This document shows positions 5,541-6,377 of a DNA stretch of 6,377 nucleotides, in pieces; the first letter of the stretch is position 1, and the number at the start of each line of letters is the position of its first letter. Below the pieces are notes generated by a model. That model was not told where the DNA came from, did not search any database, and was given only the letters and a program-made list of their open reading frames with translations. Made by a program: the position numbers and the translations under genes. Source of the stretch: CBDUXZ01 sp965371325 [NCBI: uncultured bacterium] (GTDB lineage Bacteria > JAUYMQ01); assembly GCA_965371325.1 (NCBI GenBank), contig CBDUXZ010000119.1, forward strand, positions 1 to 6,377, given 5' to 3'.

Positions 5541-6377
5541 GTGGGTGAATTGCTCGTCCTGTCGGCGCTTCTTCTGGCTTTCTCCAACGGCGCCAATGAC
5601 AACATGAAGGGTGTGGCGACCCTCTACGGCGCCGGTTCGCTCTCCTACCGCGGCGCGCTCAGCCTGGCGACGCTCTCTACCGCGATGGGCTCGCTCCTGT
5701 CGGTCCCTCTGGCAATGGGCCCCGTGAAGGTTTTCGCAGCGAAGGGGCTGGTACCCGAAAACGTCCTTGACGTGTCTTTTCTCGCTTCGGTGGCGTTGGG
5801 CGCGGCGGTTACGGTGCTCGTTGCGACCCGCGTCGGACTTCCAATCTCGACCACCCACGCCCTGGTTGGCGCGCTCGCCGGCGCCGGAATAATCGCCGCG
5901 GGGCCGAAGGTCAATTTCGCGGCGCTTGGCGGGCTCGTCCTCCTTCCGCTTCTCGCGAGCCCGCTCATGGCGCTTCTTCTTGCGCGCGGTACCTACCGCG
6001 CATCCCGCGATGCAGGCGAGCGGCTCGGTGTGGAGATGACTTCCTGCGTCTGCGTGGGGAAAGAGTGGGTGCCCGTCGGATCGCCAGCGGCGGCGGTACA
6101 GCTTCAGCTCTCCGTCGGTGTCGGGAACGACCCCGAGTGCAGTGATCGGTACATCGGCAGGATTGCCGGCATCTCCGCCCAGCGGCTTGTCTCGGCCGGT
6201 CACATTGTGAGCGCCGGGCTCGTCGGCCTGGCCCGCGGAATGAACGACACGCCCAAGATTCTCGGCCTCATCGTCGGGGCCTCCGTGCTCAGCCCTCTCC
6301 ACGGCGCAGTCGCGATCACCGCCGCGATGGCCCTCGGGGGACTTCTCGCCGGGCGCCGGGTCGCCGTGACGATGGCA
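5541..6377 (+). CDS. pit: PiT-family inorganic phosphate transporter (cut by window edge)
   Basis: Reading from the GTG at 5541 gives 279 open codons that run off the right edge. The N-terminal membrane segment contains FSNGANDNMKGVATLYG (14-30). GLPISTTHALVGALAGAG (99-116) and SAGLVGLARGMNDTPKILG (224-242) follow. These duplicated GANDN and GMNDTPK motifs and the PISTTHA segment are the signatures of PiT/PHO4 carriers, which take up phosphate (often as a metal complex) and also arsenate using an ion gradient. About nine or more hydrophobic stretches are visible. The hydrophilic loop between the two halves (about 150-222) holds Cys169, Cys171 and Cys200, which I do not associate with ordinary phosphate permeases. 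No in-frame ATG lies between the upstream in-frame stop (5499) and 5541, so GTG is the likely start. Its two-base distance from arsM and weak Shine-Dalgarno (GGAG, 11 bases away) point to translational coupling. A role in arsenic metabolism is inferred from context. Confidence 0.93.
   Translation, partial: MGELLVLSALLLAFSNGANDNMKGVATLYGAGSLSYRGALSLATLSTAMGSLLSVPLAMGPVKVFAAKGLVPENVLDVSFLASVALGAAVTVLVATRVGLPISTTHALVGALAGAGIIAAGPKVNFAALGGLVLLPLLASPLMALLLARGTYRASRDAGERLGVEMTSCVCVGKEWVPVGSPAAAVQLQLSVGVGNDPECSDRYIGRIAGISAQRLVSAGHIVSAGLVGLARGMNDTPKILGLIVGASVLSPLHGAVAITAAMALGGLLAGRRVAVTMA

Noticed and set aside
5484-6302. Minus-strand open frame of 272 codons
   Set aside because: It is antisense to the PiT gene, highly charged and without motifs, while the plus strand carries the duplicated PiT signatures.

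Overview
The window is a gene-dense, GC-rich stretch of bacterial chromosome with no RNA gene, mobile element or CRISPR array that I can see. The gene content (BolA, a TetR regulator, a membrane di-iron hydroxylase, an ArsM-type methyltransferase with a cysteine-rich C-terminal extension, and a PiT transporter) fits a Gram-negative bacterium such as a Pseudomonadota or deltaproteobacterial/Myxococcota-like lineage. The sequence alone does not settle the taxon.

There are two oppositely oriented blocks around a 266-base divergent spacer (3529-3794). The left block is all on the minus strand. Read in its own direction it holds an alpha/beta hydrolase (3528-2629), a sterol desaturase/fatty acid hydroxylase family membrane protein (2569-1733) and BolA (1695-1420), with gaps of 59 and 37 bases, so probably one operon. 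After a 125-base gap with its own strong promoter comes a second unit: a TetR-family regulator (1294-590) whose stop overlaps the start of a membrane acyltransferase (593 to beyond the left edge).

The right block is on the plus strand: a DoxX-family membrane protein (3795-4244), an arsenite methyltransferase-like protein (4366-5538) and, two bases after its stop, a PiT-family phosphate transporter (5541 to beyond the right edge). The methyltransferase has the three catalytic-type cysteines of ArsM plus about 110 extra C-terminal residues with a terminal Cys pair. The transporter carries a Cys-x-Cys...Cys group in its central hydrophilic loop. The pair looks like an arsenic methylation/arsenosugar-type module, with the transporter handling phosphate/arsenate or possibly an arsenical. 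That role is inference.

The most striking regulatory signal is upstream of the TetR gene. A near-consensus sigma70 promoter (TTGACT-16-TATAAT) has a perfect 6-3-6 inverted repeat filling its spacer, and its predicted transcription start falls at the ATG, suggesting an autoregulated and possibly leaderless mRNA. The PiT and acyltransferase genes are cut by the window edges.
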